Part shown: positions 1 to 10,138 of the stretch, piece after piece
Numbering within the stretch: position 1 is the first letter of the stretch
Layout: each line of letters starts with the position of its first letter
Origin: Emergomyces orientalis
Lineage: Eukaryota > Ascomycota > Eurotiomycetes > Onygenales > Ajellomycetaceae
DNA: 64,000 bases
Direction: 5' to 3'
Assembly: GCA_002110485.1 (NCBI GenBank)
Contig: MOWL01000092.1
Span: 186,001 to 250,000, forward strand
The notes under the pieces: model-generated
What the model saw: only the letters and a program-made list of their open reading frames with translations
Told to the model about the DNA's origin: nothing
Databases searched by the model: none
Position numbers and translations under genes: made by a program

Positions 1-2
1 CG

Positions 3-1343
3 CTCGCCCGATATGAAGCCCTCTACAAACATCTGCACGCCCACCCGGAGCTCTCCCACCAAGAATACAACACTGCCAAAACTGTCGCGAACAAGCTCCA
101 ACAGCTGAACATCCCAGATCTCCAAATCCAAACGGGAATCGGCGGCACCGGCGTCGTCGCCGTCCTTCCCAACAAGAATCGGAATGAAGCATCATCTACA
201 TCAACTCAAAATGGCCCAACAATCCTCCTCCGTGCTGAATTAGACGCCCTCCCCGTCCACGAACAAACCAGCCTCCCCTACGCCAGCAAAGAAACAATCA
301 AAGACGCCAATGACGACCATAAACTTAAACCCACCATGCACGCCTGCGGCCACGACATGCACATGGCTTGCCTCCTCGCCGCCACAGAGGCCCTCTCATC
401 CCCCGGGCTCCGTGCCCGCTGGCACGGGACGCTCGTAATCCTCTTCCAACCCGCCGAGGAACATGGCAACGGCGCCACCCGCATGATTTCCGACGGCCTC
501 TTCTCCCCAACATCGCCCTACAACATCCCAATCCCAGACATCTTCCTCGGCCAACACGTCCTCGCAGCCCGCGCGGGTACTATAGGCATGAAACCCGGCG
601 CCCAAATGGCCGCCTCGGACTGTCTCAAGGTCACCTTCCACGGCCGCGGTGGCCACGCTTCCATGCCGCAGTTCACCATCGACCCGATCGTCATGGCCAG
701 TAGCGCCGTGGTGCGTCTACAGACCATTGCCAGCCGCGAGATAACGTCGGGCAGCGTCGATGGACTTGGCGTCGTCTCTGTCGGTAGCCTGCATGCCGGC
801 AGCGCGGCGAATATCATCCCCGCCACTGCAGAGATGGAGGTGAATATTCGCACGGCGGACGAGACGACGCGGGCGAAAGTTCTAGCGTCTGTGGAGCGCA
901 TTGTGCGTGCAGAGAGCCAGGCGAGTGGGGCGGAGAGGGAACCTGAGATTACGCGGACGTTGAGTTTCCCGATTACAGTGAATGATGCGGCGGTTACAGA
1001 GAGGTTGGGGACTACGTTTGCGCGGATGTTTGATGATGGCGGTTCTGAAGAACGTGGAGGTGGGGGTCGTGGTTTGTATCGCTTCCGCCCTGATTGGCCG
1101 CGTAGCAATGCATCGGAAGACTTTGGATGTCTGGGTGCATCGGTGGGGAAGCCGAGCTGTTTCTGGTTTTTCGGAGGTGTGGACCCGCAGTTGTGGGATG
1201 AAGCGGAGAGGAATGGGACGGTTGCGAAAGATATTCCTGTGAACCATTCGCCATTTTATGCGCCAGCTATACAGCCAACGATGCGGGTTGGGGTCGATGC
1301 GTTGGTCGGAGCAGCGTTGACATTTTTGGGGAAGAGAGAGTAA
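3..1343 (+). CDS. M20-family amidohydrolase (IAA-amino acid/hippurate hydrolase type), 5'-truncated by window edge
   Basis: The reading frame is open from base 3 with no start codon in view, so the N-terminus lies outside the window; the stop is TAA at 1341-1343. Visible motifs are those of M20D metallo-amidohydrolases: RAELDALPVHE, then MHACGHDMH from base 336 (metal-binding Cys/His/Asp/His), PAEEHGNGA with the catalytic and metal-binding Glu pair, a GRGGHASMP dimerisation-domain start, and a C-terminal NHSPFYAP with the last His ligand. The family hydrolyses N-acyl amino acids (acetyl, benzoyl or indole-acetyl conjugates) with two divalent metals, usually in the cytosol. About 446 codons are visible and few N-terminal residues appear to be missing. 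The exact substrate cannot be read from sequence. No intron is needed in the visible part. Confidence 0.93.
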   Translation, partial: LARYEALYKHLHAHPELSHQEYNTAKTVANKLQQLNIPDLQIQTGIGGTGVVAVLPNKNRNEASSTSTQNGPTILLRAELDALPVHEQTSLPYASKETIKDANDDHKLKPTMHACGHDMHMACLLAATEALSSPGLRARWHGTLVILFQPAEEHGNGATRMISDGLFSPTSPYNIPIPDIFLGQHVLAARAGTIGMKPGAQMAASDCLKVTFHGRGGHASMPQFTIDPIVMASSAVVRLQTIASREITSGSVDGLGVVSVGSLHAGSAANIIPATAEMEVNIRTADETTRAKVLASVERIVRAESQASGAEREPEITRTLSFPITVNDAAVTERLGTTFARMFDDGGSEERGGGGRGLYRFRPDWPRSNASEDFGCLGASVGKPSCFWFFGGVDPQLWDEAERNGTVAKDIPVNHSPFYAPAIQPTMRVGVDALVGAALTFLGKRE

Positions 1344-2324
1344 AAATCCTGGCTTTCTCCGTTTAGCAGCACTCTTGGCTGAGAGTGTAGAAAATTTTGT
1401 TTCTGTCACCTGTTTTATTGAATTCGATGATATACCTAGGTATTTTGCAATTCACGAATGAATTAATGTATCTTCTTTGTTGGCCTTCGATTCAAAAAAG
1501 AAGGGTGATGGGGAGGAGGGGAAAAAGGAAGGATCGCTTCTTCTCATCGATCGATGTTTCCATATAACAAGAATATGGTAGCCCCAAAGTAATAAGTAAT
1601 TTATGACAAAAATGCCACCGCGTAAGTATGTAGATCGTAGTCATATATAAGAATAATATATATTTTACAAAAAGGGTGGATGGAGAGATGAGATGGAAAT
1701 TAGACAACAAGAAGGTATATGGAGAGCCAAATATTAATGATCCAATTCACTAGCCCCAATTCCCTGCGCTTCCTTAGAAAATCATGCGTATGCAAATGAT
1801 AACTAGTAGGGAATAGAGGCGGAAGAAGAAAATGTTTTTAAAACAAAACATTTAAACCCGATTCATAGGAGGAGAGAGATGTAAGAGAATGGAGCATACG
1901 GTGTGATGAGAAAAAGGAGAGGTACGGATGAGAACTGGTAAAGGAGGAAGGGGGAGGGTATGATGCGTAAGCATGAATGACGACAATATACTGCAATAAT
2001 ATAAATGTTCAATGTGTGTATGTGTGTATGCATGTCCGCTTCTTTTCTTTAATTCATGAAAAGGGTCCGTTGTGTTTTGTGAAAACTCTGTGTTCATAAA
2101 CACAGTAAGAAGGAAGGATGAATTAACGCCCAGAGGATATATATGCATGCTCCCATCTTTGCCCTCGTATTCCTTTCCCAAACATGCAGAAGGAAAAGAA
2201 AAAGGAAAAAGGAACAAGGAAAACCGCTTCAAAACCAAAAAAAAAAAAAAACAAAGGTATATATATGATCATGCTTATCCAAAGGGGTCCGAAATTGAAT
2301 ATTATCGACGTGTCCCGCACTCGA
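1344..2324. other. Convergent intergenic spacer
   Basis: This 981-bp stretch lies between the stop of the amidohydrolase (+) and the stop of the protein kinase (-), so both genes should end their transcripts here. It is AT- and purine-rich with short A-runs (for example 2239-2252) and no credible coding frame. The small frames on either strand are low-complexity Lys/Phe runs. No RNA gene was recognised. Confidence 0.7.
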
Positions 2325-5300
2325 TCAAATCTTCCTCTTCACCCTATCACCTGGGCACGAACTCCGTTTCCCAAAAACAATGCCTTCATCCTCCGATTCA
2401 TCATCTTCGTCCTCATTCTCGTCGTCGCAGTCATACCTGCACTCATCGTCATTGGGTTTGTCAGAGGGCATTTTTGGAGCTGTCACTGTATCTCCAGTGC
2501 GAAGAAGCGGCGGTACCTGCCCCGAACCATCCAACTCTTTCTCCCGCTCTGTCTTGTAAGTGTAGAATCCGTCGGCGGAAAGAGATGAGGCGCCTGATAT
2601 TACAGATGGAATGCTGGGGTGCGAGGCAGAATGAGACATTCCACTGTTGAGCTCGTCGGCCGATGATGAGGACATGGTCAGTGCTGACGGAGGAGATGTA
2701 ATTGGCTCTCCTATGTGGTACTTGAATGACTGGCCTCGATCTCTGCCTATTCGATGCCATTCAGTATCTATGGAGGAAAGTGTTCCCCGAATAGGTAGCG
2801 AGCCGCCTCGTTCAGTCGAATCCTTACCCAAAAATGTGCCCCCCTGAGTATGATGACTTTGATCTTGATGCTGCATGCGTTGCCGTAGGAGTGTCTCGCG
2901 TGCTACATGGAACGACTCAGCTGAAGCATCATGGGACTGTTGATGAGAACGGGATCGGCGGTGTGATGATGTATTCACTCCCCTTGGGCCGTCATGGCTT
3001 GCCGCGGACGCTAAAGAGGCAGAGGATGGACCTCGGGTTAAGTCAGGAGATTGGACGAGGCCTGTGGCGGACGCCGTACTAACTCCAACAACTGGGCCGG
3101 AATGGCCGTCACCATCTGTAGATGCTCGATCGGTGGACGGAGATCTCTCCCTTCGCCATTCACGGTTCTGCAAACCTCTTGCTAAACGACGCCCAGCTCC
3201 CCCGAAAATACCGCTAACGCTAGATGTGGCGAGTGTTTCGGATGTCGGCGTGGTTGTTCGAGGCCGTGCCGGTCCCATTTTCGTAGTCAAGGGACGAATT
3301 GTCTTGGTCGAACCAGAGCTGGAAAATGTCGAGGAGGATCGGTCTGGAAAGTCAGGACGGGGTCCTAGGTCTTGGATCTGGTCTCTCGAGAATGATGCTG
3401 AACTAGCATTGCTACCCCTTCTGGAAAAAACAGGGCTCTGGGATGAAACGGGGCTCGCAAGAACGCTATGTGAAAGTGGGTGTTCACCATCCCTAGTGGA
3501 TCGGGTAGTTGACCGGGGAAGCTCTTCATCGCCCCTTAAACTGCTCCTTCTGAAGTCCCGAATGTTATCTTTGCCCAGAGTGATACTGCTTGAGGATGAA
3601 GAAGATAACATCAGGTCGGAGGTAGCTGAGCTGGGCGCTCGTCTCCGCCCATCTTTCGATCGTCCAAAAATGGAGCCGCCCCATTTAGCTACGTTTGACC
3701 GAACCCGTTCGATAAAAGGCATTTTTGTGACGGCCTTGGTGACTTCTTCTTTCGAGACCTCGATCCTCTTACCCTTGCTCCGATAGCTCGGATCCGTCGT
3801 TTCGATCCATCGCTCCTTGTCAGGTATATCACGAAGCACCCAAGGGTGATGCTTAATCTCCTTCAAAGTTATCCGTTTGGAAGGATCCTTGGTGAGCAGA
3901 CGCCTCAAGAGATCACATAACTCGTCATCGATATCTTCATAGGCAAGTTCATCATCCGTTCGCTTATTGCTGTTCATCACAAGCTGAGGGTTCAATGCCT
4001 GGCTGGATGAGGGGTCCACTTCCACTGCTTTTAATCGTTTGCGTGGAATGAAAACTTCCGTCTCCACGATTGCGCGGAACAATTTATACTCATCCTCGCC
4101 AAAGAACGGTAGTCTTCCAAAAATCATGCCATATAGGGTAACGCCTAATGACCAAACATCGATCGCACCTGTGATTTTCGGGATACAGCCAATTTGGGCT
4201 TCAAAATCTGGTCCTGTATAACAGAGTTCTGGTGCATAAAAAGCAGGCGTTCCAACGGTTTTCGAGAGTTCTCGGGCATCATCGAGTTCGGTGGCATCTG
4301 TCTCTGTAACTCGCTCCTCATCATCATCCCGGATGGGCCGGCCTAGATAGGATACTCCAAAGTCGGATATTTTTACCCGGCGATTTCCTGTAACAAGCAG
4401 ATTTGCTGGTTTAATATCCCGATGTATAATACCTTGATAGTGAAGGTACTCCAGCCCAAGCAAGGAATCTCGGAATGCACGTCGGGCCTCGGACAGTGTC
4501 AAGCATGGGACATACGACATGTCTTCGTCATCGGACTGAGGTTCCGGTTCCGAAGAATGTGAAGTAAAAAGACTCGAGACAGTGCTTTGACGACGTTCAA
4601 GGTGAGCGTCACCTGCATATGCACCATACATGCTTCCTTCTACTGCAGCTAGAACTGTATCATGAAGTCTACTATCCTGTTCATTCGCAGAGTTTAAAGG
4701 CTTGGTAGTTAAATCGTGCGTTTCGGAGCTGTCATGAACGGGAAGTGGGGCTTCCGTGCCCATTTCGTCGTCTGACACTCCACCGTGTTCCAAACTCCAC
4801 GCAGGAACTCCCGAGAATTGTGTTGCTATTGATCGTCGCTTCTTCCGGGATATTTCTTGTTGCCGTTTCAACTGGTATTGTCTCTGGATCTCCTCCATGA
4901 AAAATGGAGACTCCGGGATTCCTTGCTTCTCGTGTTCGAGCCGGTATTTATCCGTGGCAACAATTTCCCGGAGCCCCTTCTTACGCCAGGCGATCTCGCC
5001 ATTCTCCACGAACTCTAACACAATGTAAACCTTCTGTTGATTCGGGTCATCGATAACCTCAAGCAGACTGACGACATTCTCATGCCTCGCCTTCTTGAGG
5101 ATGGCAACTTCTTTCTTGACTTTGTCTTCAGGATTGCCAAGTTTACCTAATCGACGGCGTTTCGAATATCTTTGGACGATTTTAATGGCTACTTTCTTTC
5201 CAGTCCTTAGATGGCGGCCTAGTTTCACCTTCCCGTGTTCGCCTCGGCCAAGTTCGTTGAGGATTTCGTACTCGTTAATTAGCTTGTTTCCAGTAAGCAT

Positions 5301-6243
5301 GTCGCGATCGACCTCAACCGTGTGCGTTCTATAAAGTGATTTCAGAAATAAGCTCTCTCTAGAACAGGATATTCAAATTACAAGAAGATTTGTCATAGCA
5401 GAAAGGAGTTAAAAGTTTTCAAGGGAGCACTCACTCTTTTGGTTCCTGAAGATGGGTGGGATGTAGGTAAGAAAAGGAAGTACGTCCTTCGGCGGATTTA
5501 GGTGGGGATGAATGAGAGGTACGGGAAGAGAAAAGACCAGGACTCGATATGGGAGTGTTTCCAGCCGTACGCGAGCCTTGGTTGCGAGAGCCAGCGTCTC
5601 GAGTGGGCCATGATGGTTCCGAAGATGGTATTGAATAGGGTGAAGGATAGGAGCTGCGTGAGCGGAGGTGCGGTTGAATGCGAGTGGGGTGGACTTGTGA
5701 CTGAAGAACGGCGTAAGACTGGTCTGGATAGACTGGAAAGTCATTTACAGAACGCCCAGCACCGTGCGAAGGAGTGGGATGTTCCGATAGCGGGCTGAGG
5801 GGAGGGTGGGATGTCTCAGGGGCTCTTGGAGTCGACGAATGTTGTGATGGAGATGTTCCAAAGTAAGGGCTCGAGTAGTCCGTCGCAGGTTCCAGCCCAG
5901 CGTGATCTGCTAAGGAGAGTAATGAGCTTGATGAAGAGTTGGTCGAAGAGCTCCGGGACGCATTTGAGGAGTGTGGGCGAAAGGGAAATACGTGAAGCCT
6001 GTGGGCTAAACCACGGCGTTCCTCCAGTCGGCCATCGGGTTGTGCGCCCCTCTGAAGGCTCACCCCGCCCGGTTTCTGTCTTGGGGTAGGGCCAATTGTG
6101 AGGGACGATCTCCGTGACCTCGACCTCCGACTACCGGTAACGGAAACTTCTTGACGTTCTAGGAGAGTAGAGCTATCGAGTGATTGATGTGATCCTCGTC
6201 GACCTCGATCATCCCAGTCATGCAATTTGCCTGAACGGTCCAT
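2325..6243 (-). CDS. CaMKK/Sak1-type Snf1-activating Ser/Thr protein kinase
   Basis: Two exons, 5435-6243 and 2325-5358, joined over a 76-nt intron (donor GTGAGT, acceptor TTCTAG); the lengths sum to 1281 codons. The start at 6243 gives MDRSGKLHDWDD; an upstream in-frame ATG at 6306 is less likely. The kinase domain spans about residues 299-790: glycine loop GRGEHGKVKLG (about 307), VAIK lysine 329, HRDIKPANLL (582), DFG (602), TVGTPAFYAPE activation segment. A roughly 160-residue low-complexity insert sits between the N-lobe and the catalytic loop (about 390-555), which with the GVSYLG context points to the Elm1/Sak1/Tos3/Ssp1 group that phosphorylates the Snf1/AMPK activation loop. A 290-residue Ser/Pro-rich N-terminal tail and a 490-residue Ser-rich C-terminal tail are probably disordered regulatory regions. 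The exact orthologue among Elm1, Sak1 and Tos3 is unresolved. Confidence 0.9.
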
Positions 6244-8606
6244 CTTAAAAGAAAACAAAATGCTTCTATTTTTCGCTTGTGTGCGACGCTTTTCCGATTT
6301 TTTCAAATCCCGATTTGGAAAGCACCTCCTACCCTCGTTATCGTCGTCCTCGAGGAAATGTGCAGGCGATCCGAGTCACTGTTACGGGAACGACCACAGA
6401 AATGGAGGCATGATAAAAATCACGGTTCTTTTTTGAGCGAACTAGAAGTTGAGCGTTAAATCCTCATCCCTTATTATTTGATTGCTCATTGGTAACCCGA
6501 TCGGAAGTGTTTATTTCTTCTTCTTTAGTTGCAAGGGGGTAGTAGGCCAGCTATCTAGCCCCGCAATCAAAGAATTGAAGGGGATCAATTGCACATTTAA
6601 GAAGCGGGCGAGGACGATGTGGGTTGCCTGTTTCCCTGGCAGTCGGGACAGAAGACGAAAAGTGAGGGGTAGGAAAATGAAATTCCACACTCAGGGATGC
6701 GGCAGTTGTTTAACGGAGGAATTTTTGGGGAGACAATGGATGGACGAGTGCGACAAGAATGATCGTGGATATGAGCTGGCTCAGCGGGCTGATAATAAAT
6801 GGGAGGCAAAATAGCCAAGAAGGGTGGGCTATTGCGAAGCCAAAGGAACGTCGATCAGCAAAGATCGATAAAAGGAGAGATTAGGCGGCGAAGAGGATTG
6901 GGAATATGTTCATTTGGTAGCAAACGGTGATGCTATTTAATTGCTGAGCTCTGGGTAGGTGCACAAGGAGGAGGAGGAGGAGGTTGATGGTTTAGAAATG
7001 TAGTCGAGGGATGGATGGATGCAGAGGGAGTTGAGTACTGGCGGCTTTGGCGAAGTCTGGTCCACCTGTATCGTACGGTAAATAGGGACCTGTAAGGGTG
7101 TACCGATCCGTATGGAAATATGGAAGTGTAATGTAATGTATGAGGTTTCTGGATGGACGGAATCTGTATGGTGCCTGTTTTCTTGGTTTTCGCAGCAACA
7201 GCAGCAGCAGCTGGAAGCAAGTCGGGCAGGAGCACGCAGAGTGTGCCAGATGGCAGGGAGAGCTGAGTTTGCTGGATGGCGTCGATGTGGTTGTGGTGGG
7301 CAGAAGGATCTGTGGAAGAGGGGGAAACTTTTTCTTCCACACTCGGAGTGGCTGCTGCTCACTCCTGGGGGGGAAGAGGGAGGAGGGACGCCAATTACCA
7401 GACCCTAGGCCCTAATGCTAGGGTATTGATTGATTCCACTACAAGCTAGGCTAGCTGCTTTGCAGGGGCGCTTGTTGCTGCATGTTGTTTCGTGGCTTTG
7501 ACCCATTATTATGATTTTGCTGTCTTTGGAAACTTTGGCGCTGGGAGACAGGCGGGCAAGTTTAGCGGCGGTATCATAAATCAAACTTGGTAGGTCGGTT
7601 GAGCACCAGCATATGGGGACCCTCATTGTAACACCCTGACGGTACAATAGTAATTTAAGTAATTTAAGTAATCATTAGTAATCGCCATATTTTAGCCCCA
7701 GTGCCAGAGGAAGAAAAAAATACTTGCATATGTCGATGGGATATCCATGGGATATCACGGACCACGGCTTATCTCTTCTTTGGTTCCTATGACCACTCAC
7801 TCATTCTCCCTGCTGGTTATTATTGTAGGCATATCTTCTGCAAACTTAAGCAATCCGAGCTATGTTCAATTATTTTTTGGCTTTTTCCATTTCCATTTTT
7901 CAGGCAAGGAGAGTTAAACCAACCGTTACAAGCTTCTACTGGCCATTCTTACAAGCGCACAAGCGATGGCCCCGTGTCTTGCACCGTCGGTGTCTGGTAG
8001 CAAGGCTGGGCGTATTCCAAGAAAGCACTGACCATGGTAATTGCCCACTCTGCGTTGTTTTTCAAGGACAAGGGGCTTGCTTCCCTTGGCTTCAAAAAAG
8101 TTGGCAGCGACACGCGGGAACTGGGGAGTGGAACCAGGCTCCCTTTTTTTGCTTCTCCCTTCCCATGAAACACGAAGGGGAGGCCCTTCAGTATTATTTT
8201 CACTATTACTGGGTGATTCTCATTTGCTTTCCCTTTCTCTTAGATCCTGGGAAGCAAAAACTGGCGAAAAGCGTGTAAACTGGAGTTGGGGTGCTTGGCA
8301 GCGGAGAAGAATATCAACTAAAACAAGCCGCCTCATTCCTCCATATGGAGCAAAAGGAAACCCGTTGTCGAAGGGTTAATGCAAGGTGCTGAAGAAGGAA
8401 AGCCTAGCAAGGGTTAGGGATCTGGAAGGATGTTTTGCATAATAATTGGGGTTGGCGTGATGTCTGCAAAGTCCCCAACCAAAGGTGAGAGTTTAATTTT
8501 TTTTTTTTTTTTGACTATTCTCCTTGGTGCTTCCTGTAGAGGGACTGCCAAACTTCGGGTTTTTCGGTCCCTGGATCTTAATAAACGATGCTAATAAAGA
8601 TAAAAT

Positions 8607-8753
8607 ATTTCACTGCGAACTCGCCCACTTGGTACCTCTAACACCAATTTAGTGTGAGAGACTACCTACAAGGCAAACAAGATAAACACAACAAGGTAAC
8701 TTCCCATGCTAAATTGGTGTAGAAGTATAAAGTGGGCGAGTTCGCCGTGAAAT
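8607..8753. mobile_element. MITE-like element with about 46-bp terminal inverted repeats
   Basis: The left arm (8607-8652) and right arm (8709-8753) are inverted copies. ATTTCAC.GCGAACTCGCCCACTT matches its complement with one mismatch, followed by a less similar stretch and the shared ACACCAATTTAG. The unmatched centre is about 56 bp, so the single strand could fold into one long hairpin. Total size is 147 bp with no coding capacity. Two long inverted repeats around a short non-coding core is the structure of miniature inverted-repeat transposable elements. No clear target-site duplication is visible at the edges, so the family is unassigned. A palindromic regulatory or transcribed hairpin is the alternative. 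Confidence 0.6.
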
Positions 8754-9452
8754 GCGTCAGTGATGGCTAACAAAATGTCGCCCGATTTCTTGCTTCCTCC
8801 GGGTCCTTTCTTTTCTCTTTGCCAATCCATTTTCACTTCGAATCAACAAAGCTTCTCTCTAGACCCTTGGAACATTGATAGCAAGCAATTGTGAGCCACC
8901 AGTCAACTCTATATCCATTACACGGAGGCCTACAGCTGCTTCCTACATGAATGCATTGCATTCACTTGCAGCTTTCCAGACAGATGCGAGCCGTCAGACC
9001 AACAGTACATATCTAGGGTACATGTTATTACTGCACTTACCTGGATTTGATAAACCAAAATAAAAATAAAGGAGAATGATCCATGCTCCTAAATTATTAT
9101 TTTGTATTTACGCCATTACCCTTCCGCCACCCCTCCCTTCAGCCCCCTGCCCCTTAACAGTGCTGATATTAAACCCAAGCCAACACTCCATGCTTAGACA
9201 TAATTGTAAGGAGAGGAGAGCCGAGACGAAAACCAGGGCTCTCTTAGCGCAATCTCTGGCGGATTACATGACAACATCGCGTGAGTAATGAGATTACTTA
9301 TATTTGACGTTTTGACGTTTGATGTTTACGCATTCAGTTTTCGGAAAATCAACAAAGTGGAACAAAAATTTTAACAAGAAACAGGGAAACAAGATCCTTC
9401 TCTTAGCGAACATTTTTTCTCGTAAACACTGCTCAGCTAATATTAATTACTT

Positions 9453-9482
<30 letters not shown>
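9453..9482. repeat. TA microsatellite passing into GTAT repeats
   Basis: About ten TA units are followed directly by two to three GTAT units. This is a simple-sequence repeat in intergenic DNA, with no gene nearby that it would obviously regulate. Confidence 0.9.
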
Positions 9483-9483
<1 letters not shown>

Positions 9484-9785
9484 GCACTCTGTTGGGGCAG
9501 ACAATTCCAGAGCGATATCGGCTAGACAATCATAGCGTACATCCAATCAATCAGCATTTTTATGTGCCATCCCTGCTTTTAAAGATCGTATGGGATGTAT
9601 CAAATGAGGTTTTGCCTGTATCATACGTTAGATTGTGAGGGGTTCACTTTGCCGCCTCAGCCGCGCGCAAAATCTGAAGAGCCCCTGGAAGGCCGGGTGC
9701 TCTGCCCCTTTGGCGTTAGACTGCTGCTTCGAGCCAGATTCTGATCTGGGTGTGCAGGAAAACTCGTCAACCACCTTGAACTGCC

Positions 9786-9801
9786 TACGGAGTACTCCGT
9801 A
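9786..9801. promoter_or_regulatory. 16-bp perfect palindrome TACGGAGTACTCCGTA
   Basis: The sequence equals its own reverse complement over 16 bases. It lies about 340 bp beyond the 3' end of the SRPK pseudogene. Related half-sites (CTCCGTAA, ACGGAGG) occur elsewhere in the window, for example near 12464 and 60650. Palindromes built on CGGAGTACTCCG resemble binding sites for dimeric Zn2Cys6 factors, but they are also a common filler motif in fungal intergenic DNA. Function is unproven. Confidence 0.35.
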
Positions 9802-10138
9802 AAGACGCTACTTGTTAACTTGAAATGTTCCACTCCAGTAAAGCCACTTAATTCTGGCGGAAAGCTTTTAAAATCTTTATCTTTTACAAAGTTAGCCCCT
9901 TTAATGAAATACAAAGATTTTTTTTCTCTTCTTCTGCAAGAGATTTGATCATTAAAAAGGATTTCTTTAGAAGGCGCGTTCTATGATAAGAAATCTCTGC
10001 AGAGAATTCTCTTTTGAGGAAATAGTTCATGGGGCCAACTGTCTCCAGGGCAGGGTCTTTTTTCCCACGTGAAATGCGCAGTGGTCAAGGGGGGTGAAGG
10101 TCCTAGAGGGAACAATATTACGCTCCATTAGACACGCC

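Larger units (their letters stand above)
6244..10138. other. Long intergenic region upstream of the kinase gene
   Basis: About 3.9 kb. The first kilobase is the presumed promoter and leader of the kinase gene on the minus strand. The rest holds a short CAG run (about 7196-7213), a hairpin element at 8607-8753, a TA/GTAT microsatellite at 9453-9482 and a 16-bp perfect palindrome at 9786-9801. Frames of 60-140 codons around 7.7-8.4 kb show no family motif, no domain and no convincing splice partners. I see no supportable gene. Confidence 0.65.

Noticed and set aside
7112..7408. Frame with a Gln run encoded by CAG repeats
   Set aside because: The Gln run comes from a short CAG microsatellite; no conserved sequence flanks it.
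7862..8278. 138-codon frame with aromatic-rich translation
   Set aside because: No motif or splice partner, overlaps equally long frames on other frames and strand, and lies in AT/T-rich spacer.
9657..9914. 85-codon minus-strand frame downstream of the kinase pseudogene
   Set aside because: Suspected as a transposon piece, but no motif of reverse transcriptase, integrase or transposase is visible and the length is compatible with chance.
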